DNA of 64,000 nucleotides from Symsagittifera roscoffensis (taxonomy: Eukaryota > Xenacoelomorpha > Acoela > Convolutidae): NCBI RefSeq assembly GCF_963678635.1, contig NC_087065.1, positions 24,199,254-24,263,253 on the forward strand, in the 5' to 3' direction. The notes below the pieces were generated by a model, which saw only the letters and a list, made by a program, of their open reading frames with translations, did not search any database and was not told the origin of the DNA. The position numbers were made by a program, and so were the translations under genes. Positions within the stretch are counted from its first letter, which is position 1. Each line of letters starts with the position of its first letter. Below are positions 1 through 11,484 of this stretch, piece by piece.

Positions 1-254
1 GAGTCTTTTAATCTATAAAGTTCTTGTAAATGACTTGTTTCTGATTCGGAGAATGCGTTTCTTTGTTTTGAAAATATTTTTCGTGTAATCTGTCTTTGTT
101 TGCTTAAAATTTTTCGTTTGATTGTTTGTCGCTTGGTTCTAATATAACCTGTTGACTGCCTGTGTGGAGTAATTATGAGATCATATTTCTCGTTGTTTAT
201 TTCACAGTTGTGTAATATGATTGTTTGATGATTTCCTAAATTGTCTAGTGACAT
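1..254 (-). CDS. ORF1 protein of giant Ty3-like element, N-terminal part
   Basis: Open from a methionine at 254 (begins MSLDNLGN) to the window edge, so only about 84 residues are visible. The same start is used by the homologues at 6308 (copy B1) and 38816 (copy I). The product is a small basic protein encoded just upstream of Gag. No known domain was recognised, and its function is unknown. It differs from copy B1 by only a few residues. Confidence 0.6.
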   Translation of the reverse strand, partial: MSLDNLGNHQTIILHNCEINNEKYDLIITPHRQSTGYIRTKRQTIKRKILSKQRQITRKIFSKQRNAFSESETSHLQELYRLKD

Positions 255-1261
255 AAGGTTTAGGATGACAAAAGCAATATTTGGATTAGTGATTTTTGAT
301 GCTTAAACTATTAGTTCTTACAATTTTTCCGGGTTAGCCTAACTTGGGTCTTGTTGTTCAGGGTTGGAGAGAAAAGCATCTATCGATTCAGAAGAATGAT
401 TGTTACTTTCTCGTGGCTAGCCTAAGTTAAGGTGTTAACTTACTTAATCTTACTTAGGGGTAAGGATTGTGTTCAAGGGATGGAGATAAGTAAATTGATC
501 CACAAGGTTTAGGTATAATTAGAACACAAGTAGTTCGTTAGATACCATTTTAAACTTACTAAGTTTAAGTATTATCCTGGGTGAGGTACGAGGGGGGATA
601 AAGTGAAGGATGAATAACCGGAGTTCTTCACTGTTTATCCTTCTTTAGAATGGTTAGTGTGATTGAAAAATTTCTGTTAGTTCTGCGTCGTAGAAAGGGT
701 TGGATAGTGAATCGACGTTTGAGGTCGTTAGACACTATGCTAACTGTGTGGGGGAGAACAAAATTGTTCTATTTGATCCAAGGATAAGCCTTTATGATCA
801 AGATATAAATTAATGATATAAAACTTAATTGGGATAAAAATGAAATGGAGATCCAAGGAAAACCTTGGTGATCTGTTTAGTTAAAAAGTTTTAATTTAGG
901 TAAAAGTAAAAATTAGAAATGGCCTTTTTAAAGTAATTGAATGTTTAACTTATAGAACGGTTTAGTTTTTGATGATGTTAGTGGTTTTATGGTTTGCTTG
1001 TTATGTTTAGATGAAGCTGAGATGAAGAAATGATTTGTATATTACTAACAATTTGTGTATTTACTTAACTAATTTTTATTTTTTATTTCAAAAAACATTT
1101 TTTGTAGATATCTTTTTCAAATTTTACTGCAGATTAAAGGAAACGACTAGTGATGTTTTTATCAGTCGTTACTGTACAATAATAAGATTAGCGCCTGTAA
1201 TTATTAATGAAGATTTTTCTTCAAAGATACTATGTCTGCAAATGAAAAACTAAATTCATTG

Positions 1262-1462
1262 CTAATAAAACTTTAAATATAAAATTTGTGTTGGCTTTTG
1301 CCGTACGACCATGAAACTTATGGGTAAGTTCCGTTGTAGTCGCATATCGTCCCTTGTCCGAGATTTTCTTCTAATACCGGGGAGTTCTCGTATTGTTAGG
1401 AATAATAGCTCTGATCTATTGAGTCGTAGAGACATTTCAATTAAATTATTGTCGTGTAACAT
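1262..1462 (-). CDS. Conserved small leader ORF, copy B2
   Basis: A 66-codon ORF in the leader between primer site and ORF1. It is almost identical to 7317-7517 and clearly related to 37653-37886 in the more diverged copy I. Shared stretches include DNNLIEMSLRLNRSE and RQKPTQ. It is rich in arginine and has no recognised domain. It could be a leader peptide, a small accessory protein, or the first exon of a spliced message. See the copy I entry for the coding argument. Confidence 0.5.
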   Translation of the reverse strand: MLHDNNLIEMSLRLNRSELLFLTIRELPGIRRKSRTRDDMRLQRNLPISFMVVRQKPTQILYLKFY

Positions 1463-1556
1463 TTTTGTGAATGTTTGTCTAATTTAAATCTATTTTTAAT
1501 AGTTCTAAGTTATTTTAATCCTTAAGGTCTTATTCGAAACTTATGGTCGCACCAGA

Positions 1557-1679
1557 TGAGTTGGGATGGACTTCTAACTCATAGAGTAATTTCAGATAAG
1601 GTACACAGTCTGCTCGTCACGCTATCTTATTTTCGGCCGGATAGATTCGTGCAACTTCTTAGTCTAATACCGATCTTAA
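1557..1679 (-). repeat. Partial 5' LTR of copy B2
   Basis: Starts with TGAGTTGG next to the primer-site complement and carries the conserved LTR core at 1601-1667. It is cut at 1679, where copy B1 continues its LTR for another 250 bases. Confidence 0.85.
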
Positions 1680-1689
1680 CTGGTGAACT

Positions 1690-2448
1690 TGTTTAATTGG
1701 AAATTCATAAATATAACCTGAGAGTGGTTTGAGATGTTTTTTTTCTTTATTATAGATAGGGTAAAATTTTGAAAAGAATGGTGGTTGTTTGTTCAATCTT
1801 TGGAAGAATGTTAAAGCGGTGTTTTGCGTTTTTGTATATTAATCTTTTACAATAATAGTACTATCTAATATATTAGTAGTTGGTATGTATTTTGTGCTGA
1901 ATGGAATTTCAATAATATTGTGTTTTATATCTATTGTATGGAAAATTTGTTAAAATGGTTTATTGAGAAGTTTATTTTGTTCCATTGTTTTAGTGGGGAC
2001 AAGGAAAAGTTGAATTTGTTAAGGTTGACCCTTGTGCTGTTGCTAGTCTACTGGTTGTTTTTACAGGTGTTAGTTTCGGGTGTAGGGTTTTGATTTCATT
2101 CCAAGTTGGAATATTTATGATATTTGATTCTGCTCCAGAGTCTATTAAAAAATCAGTTTCAAGGTCTGGTGGTTGAAATTCTTTACTTTTTGCACTTTCT
2201 AAAGGAAAGGGGATTGTCCAAATTTTTTCTTTTGGTGGTTCTTTTTGTATATTTTGGTAAATGTGATTTGTACTAGAACATGTTGTTTGTTCTTTTCCAG
2301 ATTGTTGCGGTGTTGTTACTTCCTTTACTTTTTGTTCTATTGGTATGTTATTACTTCTAGGTCTAGTGTGATAATCTAAAAGTAATTCCAAGTGATTTTC
2401 GTAAATTCGTGAATGAAAAGGTTGTAACAGTTTCATAATCATTTTCAA
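1690..2448 (-). pseudogene. pro: Retropepsin-type protease, copy B1, frameshifted
   Basis: An aspartic protease that would cleave the Gag-Pol polyprotein. The open part 1990-2448 contains the active-site motif FLIDSGAESNI, followed by a segment like the copy I enzyme. The C-terminal part (about 1695-1985, including HNII-type residues and the KYIPT motif) is in another frame and carries stops. The upstream Q/K-rich stretch links it to Gag. The enzyme is therefore inactive here. The family is clear from DSG and the alignment to 42701-43490. Confidence 0.75.
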
Positions 2449-2550
2449 CTTTTATCATTTTGACCAAAAGTGTGTTTTCTATATCACTTTCACTGTCTGT
2501 GAATTCACAATTATTGTGATTTATTTGTAACTCTATTTAAGTAGTTTGTG

Positions 2551-5500
2551 TTATTGTGATTTAAGTAGTTTTTGCGTTATCAATACCAGGGGGGTCTGAA
2601 CTTGTTGCATCAGTTGTTTGTACATGATTTTTTCGTCTCTGATGTTTTGGTGTATTACTTCTATATTTGTTTTGAGAGTCTGGATAACGTGTGTCATTCC
2701 TATATGGTGATTGAGAGTAATTTCTTTGTTTATTGTTATAGTTTTGATTCCTATGTTGTGAATTTTTTCGTGATCTATTTTGATAATTGTTTTAATTAAA
2801 TCTTTGGTGATTTGATTGATTATTTGAATAATCTCGTGATCGATTGTTATATTGTTGATTGCGATTATTTGAATAACTTCTGCTCCTATTGTTGGAATAA
2901 TTTCTATGTCGATTGTATGATGAGTTTCTTGATCTATCATTTGAATAGTGTCTATTCCTAGGATGTGAATGGGAACTGGTATCAAACGAATAATTCTGTC
3001 TGTTCGTGTTTGATCGTGAATAATCATTTCGATAATGGGTATTTCTACTGTGTGATCGACTATATCCATTTTGTGAGGGACTTCGTGAATTTCTTTTATC
3101 TGGTGATCTACCTCTGTATTTAGAGTTATAAGAAGATAGATATTTGAATGATTTGAGCTATTTGGCAGTGGTTTTCCAGAGCTATTGTTACTATGAATGT
3201 TTTTGATTGGTAAATTTTGCTCTTTTTTCATATATTGATAGAATGATTTATTTGGTTCTTTGTACTTTTGTGGTTTATTTTGATTGTCTTGCTGTTTTTG
3301 TCTGCATTCAGCAATGCTGTGTCCGTATCTTTGGCAATAGTTGCACCATTTTTAAATGATGGTTTACCTTTAAATTTTGGGTTTTTCTCATATATATTCA
3401 GAATTTCAGTGATTTTTTTGAATAAATTTGTATCTGAATTTTGTATAATATTTATTTGTTTTGTTGTTGTTTGAACATTATTACGTACTGTTATTTGAGA
3501 TTTTCTGTTTCTTCTAGTTTCATAGTGATCTCTGCTTGTTCTAGTTTATCTACTAGTATTCTGAAATCTAGATCTGGTTCTCGAATTGAGGAAGGGTGTG
3601 ATGCTCTCTTTTTAATTGCTATTTTTCGTAATTGAGGTGTTAGAGTCATCATTAGACTTTCTGTCATTTTTGTGTTTTTATAATCATGAGTAGTTAGTGA
3701 GTATGCTTTTCGGACTAGTGTTTCGATCCTTACTGCTAGTTGTTCGATCGTTTCATTTGGTAGACTACGAATTTTATTGCATAAAACTCTTTGATGTTGT
3801 TTGTTCCTTTCTGAATCATACATTTTTGAAAAATCTTGTGTGAATCTTTTCCAATCTGATTTTATTTCTATAGGTAAAACTGACAACCATTATTGAGCTG
3901 CGCCATCAAGTGTGGTTTGTATTAACGCTGTGCGTCTATGTATCAAATTTTGGTGAAATGGCGTATTTATGGGTCAGGTCCTATGTTCAAAATTGAGTTT
4001 GCTGTGACTGCATTTAAATAATCTTCTACAGAATATTCAGGATCTGTGCCGGTGAATACCATCAATGGTTTGTTTGATTGTATTGATGATCCACCCATGA
4101 GGTATGGATTCATAGTCATCTGTAGTGATTCTGCGGCATTTGCATTTGTGAAAAATTTGTAACTTGACTTTTTGTAATTTCGTGTTTTTGTAAATAATAG
4201 GGTAATGGGATTTCATTTTGCATTTATGTTGGTTGATACTAAACTGTGTTAACTGGGTTTGTATTTGTATTGGTTGATATGATTGTGTATAGGTTGGGTT
4301 TTGCGTTTGCAATGGTTGGTGATTTTGTGTATTAGCTAGGTTTTGTGAGTAAAAATTTGTATTTTGGGATGCTTGACTTGGTCGAGGTGGTTTCACACGG
4401 TATTCTTGTGTATATGGTGCAAAAATCTCTGGTTGAGAATAGTCATCTTCATCTGATGATAAATAATTAGATGTATAGTAAGGTGTTTTGCGTTTACCTT
4501 GGTTTTGTTCATTCTTTTTACTCTGATGAAAAAATGGATAATTTTCACTTTGTTCTTGTGAAATGCGTGGATAGCGATGAGAATTTACCAAAATTGTTGC
4601 TGGTTGTCGAATATTTTGTCTCTGTGAAAAAAAATGATTTTGGGTTTTTGGGCGAAAAGATTCAGATGATTGTGGTCTATTTACATAGTTGTAATTGTGT
4701 TCTGCAAAGTTATTTCTAGTGAATGTTCTTTGTTTTTGTATTGGTTTTATCATAGTTCTAAATGGTTGATAGCTCACATGTGGGTATCTTGGTTCGATGG
4801 TGGGTTTAACTGTAGATTGTAATGTTACCTGTGATAAGGTTGGATTTTTTGGTCTTGGAGTTGTAAGATTTGGATGTAGTGGTGAGATACTTTGTTGTGT
4901 TGTTGTTACTACTGTTGTAACTACTTCTTCATTTGCGAAATGTGATGATGTTTGAATATCATGTTGTATGAGGTTCCTAGTTCCATTTAGATTTTCTTGT
5001 TGTATGACAGTTGAATTTAAACTATTATTTCCTGTTCTATCGGAAAGAAATGAATTATAGTTTAAAGGTGTTGCATCAGTTGTGAGTGGATATACCTTAA
5101 CATAATCTTTGTTTATGGAAATTGTGCCAATTGCTTGACTTGAAATACCTGTTGTTATGTTAATGAATATTGGATGGGACCATTCAGAGCCCCAAACATA
5201 ATCTGATTCTTCTGCCAATACTGTATCATCTGTTGAATTTTGGGGGTCTGAAATTCTTTCTTGCTTGTGAAATTAAATCAAGATTATGTGTGAAATAATC
5301 TATGATAAACCATGCTAAGATTTTTTGTAAATTCATAAATTTTCACAGATTGTATTTAATTATTCGGAAAATATCGTGATTTCATGTCTTACAGTTGTAT
5401 GGTTTGATGTTTGAACTGGTGAAGTTCCTTGGGATTCTGGTTTTTCTAATATAGATAAACAGCTATAAATAATTCGAAATACTTCATTAGTAAATAATGA

Positions 5501-5866
5501 ATTTGCTCTTTGTGAATTTTGGTGTTGTATAGTTTTTATGTATTCTGTGAGTACTTTTGAGAATTCTATACCTATGTCGTCCGTTTGAAGTAGATACCTA
5601 CCATGAAATTTACTTGGGGTCTGTATTTCTATGTTATAGATTCCGTCCTGTTGTGTTAGGTTACATATTCTTTTGAGATAGTGGTCGACAATTTGTTTTT
5701 TGATTTTTACTTCTGGAAATTCTGCTGTGCATGGACTAACTCCTTTTTCAATTAAATTTGCCAATAAGTTTTGACAAAATTTTGTTTGTCCTCTATCATC
5801 AGTGAGGGAAGTGATTATAAATGGGAGGATGGAGTTTTCATCTTCACTTTCTTCATTTTGACTCAT
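2551..5866 (-). pseudogene. gag: Gag polyprotein of copy B1, interrupted
   Basis: Structural polyprotein, read from ATG at 5866. It is open in one frame in three parts (5360-5866, 4037-5218, 3491-3886) separated by stops. The last part holds the capsid-like Retrotrans_gag region (motifs KSDWKRFTQDFSKMYD and RKIAIKKRASHPSSIREPD). A CCHC zinc knuckle (CX2CX4HX4C) lies at 3304-3345. An A-run one base shorter than in copy I shifts the frame before the knuckle. After about residue 20 of the 3231-2551 segment a second shift turns the Asn/Arg/Ser/Tyr-rich tail into an Ile/Thr/Asp/His-rich frame that is also open. The start overlaps the end of ORF1 by 14 nt. Confidence 0.78.
3304..3345 (-). other. 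CCHC zinc knuckle coding segment, copy B1 Gag
   Basis: Encodes C-NY-C-(4)-H-(4)-C, the nucleocapsid-type RNA-binding knuckle, matching 41781-41822 in copy I. Confidence 0.75.
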
Positions 5867-6308
5867 TTTTGTGCTTTATAACTGTCAATTTGTAATTTTC
5901 AATGTGTTTTAGTGGTTGATTCCAATTGTATAGTCGTACTGGTTCAGTCTTATATGTGTTTTTTATTCTGCGTTTCCCTCGTATTGATGAATGTGATGTA
6001 GTTTCTGAGTCAGAAAAATATAAGGTATCATTAACTTGGTAATTCTTATTTATTGAGTCTTTTAATCTATAAAGTTCTTGTAAATGACTTGTTTCTGATT
6101 CGGAGAATGCGTTTCTTTGTTTTGAAAATATTTTTCGTGTAATCTGTCTTTGTTTGCTTAAAATTTTTTGTTTGATTGTTTGTCGCTGGGTTCTAATATA
6201 ACCTGTTGACTGCCTGTGTGGAGTAATTATGAGATCATATTTCTCGTTGTTTATTTCACAGTTGTGTAATTGGATTGTTTGTTTATTTCCTAAATTGTCT
6301 AGTGACAT
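5853..6308 (-). CDS. ORF1: basic protein upstream of Gag, intact in copy B1
   Basis: About 151 codons from ATG at 6308. The frame is open upstream to 6353, but this methionine is the one shared with copy I (MSFKNLGN) and B2. The protein has a basic middle (QRQITRK), an acidic/serine patch (YFSDSETTS), then RGKRRIK and a short C-terminal tail ending in KNESK. Its stop overlaps the Gag start in ATGAGTCAAAATGA. No domain was recognised. Conservation between subfamilies supports a real product, perhaps an RNA-binding or regulatory accessory protein, but that is inference. Confidence 0.7.
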   Translation of the reverse strand: MSLDNLGNKQTIQLHNCEINNEKYDLIITPHRQSTGYIRTQRQTIKQKILSKQRQITRKIFSKQRNAFSESETSHLQELYRLKDSINKNYQVNDTLYFSDSETTSHSSIRGKRRIKNTYKTEPVRLYNWNQPLKHIENYKLTVIKHKNESK

Positions 6309-7316
6309 AAGGTTTAGGATGACGAATGCAATATTTGGATTAGTGATTTTCAATACTTAAACTATTAGTTCTTACAATTTTTCCGGGTTAGCCTAACTTG
6401 GGTCTTGTTGTTCAGGGTTGGCGAGAAAAGCATCTATCGATTCAGAAGAATGATTGTTACTTTCTCGTGGCTAGCCTAAGTTAAGGTGTTAATTTACTTA
6501 ATCTTAATTAGGGGTAATAATTGTGTTCAAGGGATGGAGATAAGTAAATCGATCCACAAGGTTTAGGTATAATTAGAACACAAGTAGTTCGTTAGATACC
6601 ATTTTAAACTTACTAAGTTTAAGTATTATCCTGGGTGAGGTACGAGGGGAGATAAAGTGAAGGATGAATAACCGGAGTTCTTCACTGTTTATCCTTATTT
6701 AGAATGGTTAGTGTGATTGAAAAAATTCTGTTAGTCCTGCGTCGTAGAAAGGGTTGGATAATGAATCGACGTTTGAGGTCGTTAGACACTATGCTAACTG
6801 TGTGGGGGAGAACAAGTTTGTTCTATTTGATCCAAGGATAAGCCTTTATGATCAAGATATAAATTAATGATATAAAATTTAGTTGGGATAAAAATGAAAT
6901 AGAGATCCAAGGATAGCCTTGGTGATCTGTTTAGTTTAAAAGTTTTAATTTAGGTGAAAGTAAAAAATTAGAGTAGGCCTTTTTAAAGTAATTGAATGTT
7001 TAACTGATAGAAAGGTTTAGTTTTTGATGATGTTAGTGGTTTTATGCTTTGCTTGTTATGTTTAGATGAAGCTGAGATGAAGAAATGATTTGTATATTAC
7101 TAACAATTTGTGTATTTACTTAACTAATTTTTATTTTTTATTTCAAAAAACATTTTTTGTAGATATCTTTTTCAAATTTTACTGCAGATTAAAGGAAACG
7201 ACTAGTGATGTTTTTATCAGTCGTTACTGTACAATAATAAGGTTAGCGCCTGTAATTATTGATGAAGATTTTTCTTCAATGATACTATGTCTGCAAATGA
7301 AAATCTAAATTCATTG

Positions 7317-7517
7317 CTAATAAAACTTTAAATATAAAATTTGTGTTGGCTTTTGCCGTACGACCATGAAACTTATGGGTAAGTTCCGTTGTAGTCGTAT
7401 ATCGTCCCTTGTCCGAGATTTTCTTCTAATACCGGGGAGTTCTCGTATTGTTAGGAATAATGGCTCTGATCTATTGAGTCGTAGAGACATTTCAATTAAA
7501 TTATTATCGTGTAACAT
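7317..7517 (-). CDS. Conserved small leader ORF, copy B1
   Basis: A 66-codon ORF homologous to 37653-37886 of copy I and 1262-1462 of B2. Between B1 and copy I many differences are synonymous third-base changes, as expected for coding sequence. Shared motifs are DNNLIEMSLRLNRSEP, RTRDDIR and RQKPTQ. No domain was recognised. Confidence 0.55.
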   Translation of the reverse strand: MLHDNNLIEMSLRLNRSEPLFLTIRELPGIRRKSRTRDDIRLQRNLPISFMVVRQKPTQILYLKFY

Positions 7518-7594
7518 TTTTGTGAATGTTTGTCTAAGCTTAATCTATTTTTAGTTAGTTCTAAGTTATTTTATTCCTTAAGGTCTTATTCAAA

Positions 7595-7610
7595 ACTTAT
7601 GGTCGCACCA
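7595..7610 (-). other. Primer binding site, copy B1
   Basis: Reads TGGTGCGACCATAAGT two bases inside the LTR end, identical in copy I. TGG would pair with a tRNA CCA end. I could not assign the tRNA. Confidence 0.6.
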
Positions 7611-7612
7611 GA

Positions 7613-7989
7613 TGAGTTGGGATGGACTTCTAACTCATAGAGTAATTTCAGATAAGGTACACCGTCTGCTCGTCACGCTATCTTATTTTCGGCCGGATAG
7701 ATTCGTGCAACTTCTTAGTCTAATACCGATCTTAATCTTACTCTTATATCTCTTAGTCTCAATAGATCTAGAGTTTACTGGTTTGTTACGAGTTGGTCTC
7801 TTGGAAAAGGCAACTAAGCTATAAGTTAATTTCAGATTGCTCTGGTGCTGAAATTATAAGTAGTTTCAGCACTTACAAATAAATGGGTTGTTAGTTAGAT
7901 GGAGTATGATTGGTTAGTCTTCAATATTTTAAAGGGATAAAATATCTAATTTATAACCAATAATAATATATAGTTTGGATCAGGTTCTA
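7613..7989 (-). repeat. 5' LTR of copy B1
   Basis: 377 bp. On the plus strand it begins TGAGTT and ends GGTTCTA, matching the reversed copy I LTR. It carries the conserved core (7657-7723) and an imperfect version of the LTR hairpin (arms 7845-7857 and 7860-7872). No matching downstream LTR for this copy lies in the window. Confidence 0.85.
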
Positions 7990-8928
7990 TTTTGCATACA
8001 TTTATTCTGTAGAACAAAATGTTTGTCATACAGTTTTTAACCAACTTGAAAGTTTATTTCTCCCAATTTGTGTGAATTATTGCTTGTTTTATTTATGGTA
8101 CAAGTCTCTTGTTATTAAAAAAAGTTTTTTCATATCGGGAAATTATATGATAAGTATTGTACATAAAGAAACAAGTTGCAGATATCAACTTAGAGTTTTT
8201 TCAAAATAATTTCAAATGAATTTGCTTGCCAATAATTTGTTTTGTTTTCCTTTTATCGATTGGAAACTAAATTATAAGCTTTTTTCCATACAAATTCCAA
8301 AACTGGGGAAATTTTTTGTGGGTTCTCTTGTTTAGTCGTAAGATCACGTCTATGCTTAAAGAGACTTTTTCTATAAAAAAGAAAGAAAAATTGGACCACT
8401 TTGTGTATAAAGTAATCCAATAAGAAGTTTTCTCATTTTTCTCGAAGTTGAGGCAAAAGGTTAAAAAACGTTTTGTGTAAAGCCAAATATAAATAATAAT
8501 TTTTTGATTTCAAATGGTTAAGTTAAACTTGAGCTGTCGTCAAAACAATCTTCACAATTGGTCCACAACTTTTCAGCTCTAAAATTTTTACATTTCTAGC
8601 TTTCTAGCCATATAAAAGTTACCTATACTATTATATCTTAATGCAAAATTGACTACCCTAGGGTTTAAAAAAAATTATAGATGCTGTTAATCTATGAGGC
8701 TATTGGCTCTCAATCTGGGCTGTTGTTTTTTTTTGAGAAAAATTTTGGTAATTGTGTTCTGGGACCAAGTAAAAAAATAATGCTTCTTAGTACTTCTTAG
8801 AAATTGTACTGCTTAATTAAGGCATCACCTGACTAGGCCTATCGGACTTTTTGATGTTTTTTTAATATCAGAAATGTGTAAATTGACAAATGTCCATTGA
8901 ACAATCTCTGTTATGAAAGCAATATTCA

Positions 8929-9049
8929 TTATTATTATGATTATTATCACTCTTATGATTATTGTTAATATTATCACTATTATGATTATTAATATTATGA
9001 TTAAAATTAGTATGATTATTATTACTATGATTATTATGATTATTAATGC
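8929..9049. repeat. TTA/TGATTAT simple-sequence repeat
   Basis: Imperfect array of ATTATTATGATT-type units. ORFs on both strands here are products of the low complexity. Confidence 0.85.
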
Positions 9050-9099
9050 TAACAAAAAAACCTTTCAGGAAAACAATTGTCATATTTTTTCTATTGCAA

Positions 9100-9149
9100 C
9101 TGCGTTGAAAAATTGCCAAAGTTTAACGCACTAAAAATTTTTAACGCAG
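9100..9149. repeat. Short inverted repeat (stem-loop)
   Basis: CTGCGTTGAAAAATT at 9100-9114 is mirrored by AATTTTTAACGCAG at 9136-9149, with one base missing. A 21-base loop contains a further TTAACGCA. Confidence 0.6.
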
Positions 9150-9504
9150 CGTTTCCTATTTTTTCATATAATTACGTATAGAATTGTATAGCTAGATTTT
9201 TTTTTATAAAAGTGCAGGATTAGAAGGAATGAATCGAAAGAATTCTTGCAGTTGGAAATATACGACACGAAATTAAATGCTTACACAAAAGGTTTAATTT
9301 TAAAATGAAGAGATTAATATCTATTCCTTGTTTATCCGAAAAAATTTTCCGAAGTTTTTGCCCAATTCATTTCTCTTGATTGAAAACAAATTACTGAGCA
9401 ATGTATATCTTGAAAAAATTAACACGATTACAAGAATATGATGACGATCAAGGATAATTAACATGATGATTATCAAGTATAAATTCTACATATCTTTGAA
9501 TAAT

Positions 9505-9662
9505 TTGCAAGATCTTGCAAGATAAGGTTTGGCTAAAAGATATATCTCTGCAAGATATATCTCTATATAAGTTCACTAACCACGTCTTTTAAGATCTTGC
9601 AAGAGTTCTATTCGCTATAAGATCTTGCAAGAGTTCTATTCGATATAAGATCTTACAAGATA
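9505..9662. repeat. Palindromic AAGATCTTGCAAG repeats
   Basis: A perfect 16-bp palindrome TTGCAAGATCTTGCAA (9505-9520) is followed by two and a half 28-bp tandem units built on AAGATCTTGCAAGAGTTC (9591-9662) and by AAGATATATCTCTGC variants in between. Confidence 0.7.
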
Positions 9663-10317
9663 AACAATTTTCAAAAAAATCTCACAAAATCTTCCAAGGT
9701 TCATCAATTCAGATCTACTATTGTACACTTTTCATGTTCGGCCAAAATTGTAGAACTAATATTAAGAACTCTCATTATTCAATTTACATTTCAGTTTTTT
9801 CTCAAAAAAATCATTCAATGCTTTTTCTAGAAATCGTTTTTTGCAAAGTTAACACGGCTTAAGTCAAGTTAACAAGGTTTAGATTTGTTGTAGTACCATA
9901 TAATATTTCACCAGTTCATTTTTGTCTAAATATTTTCAGGAGCTGTAGCAATGTGATACGAGGATACAAGTTCTTGCAAAAAGGAAACAGAAGAATATCT
10001 CAAAGATGAATTACCTTACAAAACAATATGGTTCTAATATCAATATATCATATATCCTTATCTAATATCAATATTCAAATGAGATCCAAGAACTTTAGTA
10101 AACTTCATTTGATTGTGTAATAATAATCACGGTAGAACAAATTTAATTTCTATGAATTTTTTTTTGAATGAATACAAAATTGAATACCGCAAAATTGAAG
10201 AGCACGGTTTCTTAAAAAACATGCACACATGATCAGATATCACACTAAACTCTTTCCAATTATACCTCGAACTAGTGGGGTTTTGTTCCGATCACTTAAT
10301 GCGAATGGCCTTAACAC

Positions 10318-10398
10318 AGGCACAAAAACACTCACACAAAAACATACACATATACACACAAACACATACAAAAACAAACACACACAAAAACAAAAAGG
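10318..10398 (+). repeat. CA-rich low-complexity tract
   Basis: Runs of CACAAAAACA and ACACACAAA. The 86-codon ORF across it is low complexity and not credible. Confidence 0.75.
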
Positions 10399-10765
10399 AA
10401 AGCCCACCATGAAAAAAAATACAAAATTTCAATTATTTTCACAGAAAAACTCGTTGTCTAACAACTTGATGCTACTTGCACAGATCTGAGCTTTTGTTTT
10501 AAAAAACACGTGAACGAATAAACAGACTGTTGAGTTTTTGATTCAAAGTGAATTTTTTTGCTGTTTTCTTAATTAAACTACAAGGTTCAATTTTTGCGGA
10601 ATATGATTTTATGACCACATGTTTATATAACCAGAGTAACGGAAAACTTCTCTGAGGATTGTTTCCTTATTCAGACCAGTTTTAGCAATAAAAATAATAG
10701 TTTAACAATAAACTTTAATAGTAAATATTTTTCTTAAAAACTTGATGGCTTGATTTTAGCCATTT

Positions 10766-11484
10766 TCAGGACGTACTTGAAATCACTTTAAAATTTTTGC
10801 TGACACAAAGCTCAACATAAGCTTTTCAATGTAATTTTTTAATGTTTCCTATTTATCTGATTTTTTTAAGCCAAAAAACAATTGGTTTTTGTGTTCCAGG
10901 GCAAAACACGAAATTCTCAACCAAAACACACAAGAAAAAATATTACTATTTATGAATAAATGCTTGTCGTACACTTTAATTTAATAAAATATATCCTAAC
11001 TATACAGTTTCAATGAAAAAGATGCTTCTCAAAGACTTTCATAAATGGAAAAATACTAGTCATTCAATTCAACTCGTAGAAAAAATGTCAGTCGTTGAAT
11101 TTTGTTCAAAAATTGCTAGTCATACACTTTCATTAATAGAAAAAAACTAAAACAATTTAAATACATTTAAAAATACAACCCCATTAATGGAAAAAAACTA
11201 ATTTTTACAATCTTTTTTCTTTTCTGGACTGCTGGATTTGCCTGATAAGCAATTTTTCCATATTTGAAATGCAGAAGTGACTAATGCAGAAGTGAAAACG
11301 ACTGCTAGTACAGTGAACAAAGCGAAACAGTGAACAAAGGGAATACACTTGAACTGATCTTGCTAGTTTTTTGTTTATAAAATCAAATAAACATTAAAAA
11401 TTGAAAAGCCACATTAAAAAGCTTATGTTTAGGGCTGTGTCAGCATTTTAATAAAAAATAGAAACAATATCAAGTACGTCCTGA
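10766..11484. repeat. Inverted repeat pair, arms about 80-95 bp
   Basis: Left arm 10766-10847 (starts TCAGGACGTACTTGA, includes CATAAGCTTTTCAATG) and right arm 11389-11484 (ends CAAGTACGTCCTGA) are diverged reverse complements. They could be the ends of a foldback or MITE-like element. No target duplication was resolved. Confidence 0.55.

Larger units (their letters stand above)
1..1679 (-). mobile_element. 5' end of giant Ty3-like element, copy B2, cut by window edge
   Basis: Read on the minus strand this holds an LTR fragment (1557-1679), primer site (1539-1554), leader, and the start of ORF1, then leaves the window. It is nearly identical to 6055-7735 of copy B1, so B1 and B2 are close relatives or a duplication. 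At 1679/1680 the LTR sequence stops abruptly and joins pol sequence of copy B1, which marks a deletion or recombination breakpoint. The identification rests on the match to B1 and to copy I at 37156-39090. Confidence 0.85.
6309..7612 (-). other. Leader region of copy B1 (primer site to ORF1)
   Basis: About 1.3 kb between LTR and ORF1. It contains the small ORF at 7317-7517, two related stem-loop motifs (6829-6853 and 6904-6927, built on GATCCAAGGAT / CCTTGG), and a further inverted pair GTGAAG...CTTCAC near 6657-6688. The same items occur in copies B2 and I. Nothing else coding was seen. Confidence 0.65.
1680..7989 (-). mobile_element. Truncated giant Ty3-like element, copy B1 (5' LTR to protease)
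   Basis: Minus-strand element with 5' LTR (7613-7989), primer site (7595-7610), leader, ORF1, Gag and protease. It ends at 1680, at the point matching about 43410 of copy I, just before reverse transcriptase, so most of pol and the whole 3' half are missing. ORF1 proteins of B1 and copy I are roughly 70 percent identical by eye, so the two belong to different subfamilies. Confidence 0.88.

Noticed and set aside
1035-1253. 72-codon plus-strand ORF, repeated at 7090-7308
   Set aside because: It is antisense to the element leader, and the repetition only reflects the recent B1/B2 duplication. The diverged copy I does not keep it.
8825-9134. Ile/Asn-rich ORFs on both strands
   Set aside because: Translations of the TTA/TGATTA simple repeat in several frames.
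9591-9662. Short regular repeats that might suggest a CRISPR array
   Set aside because: Units are contiguous without unique spacers, and the sequence is eukaryotic.
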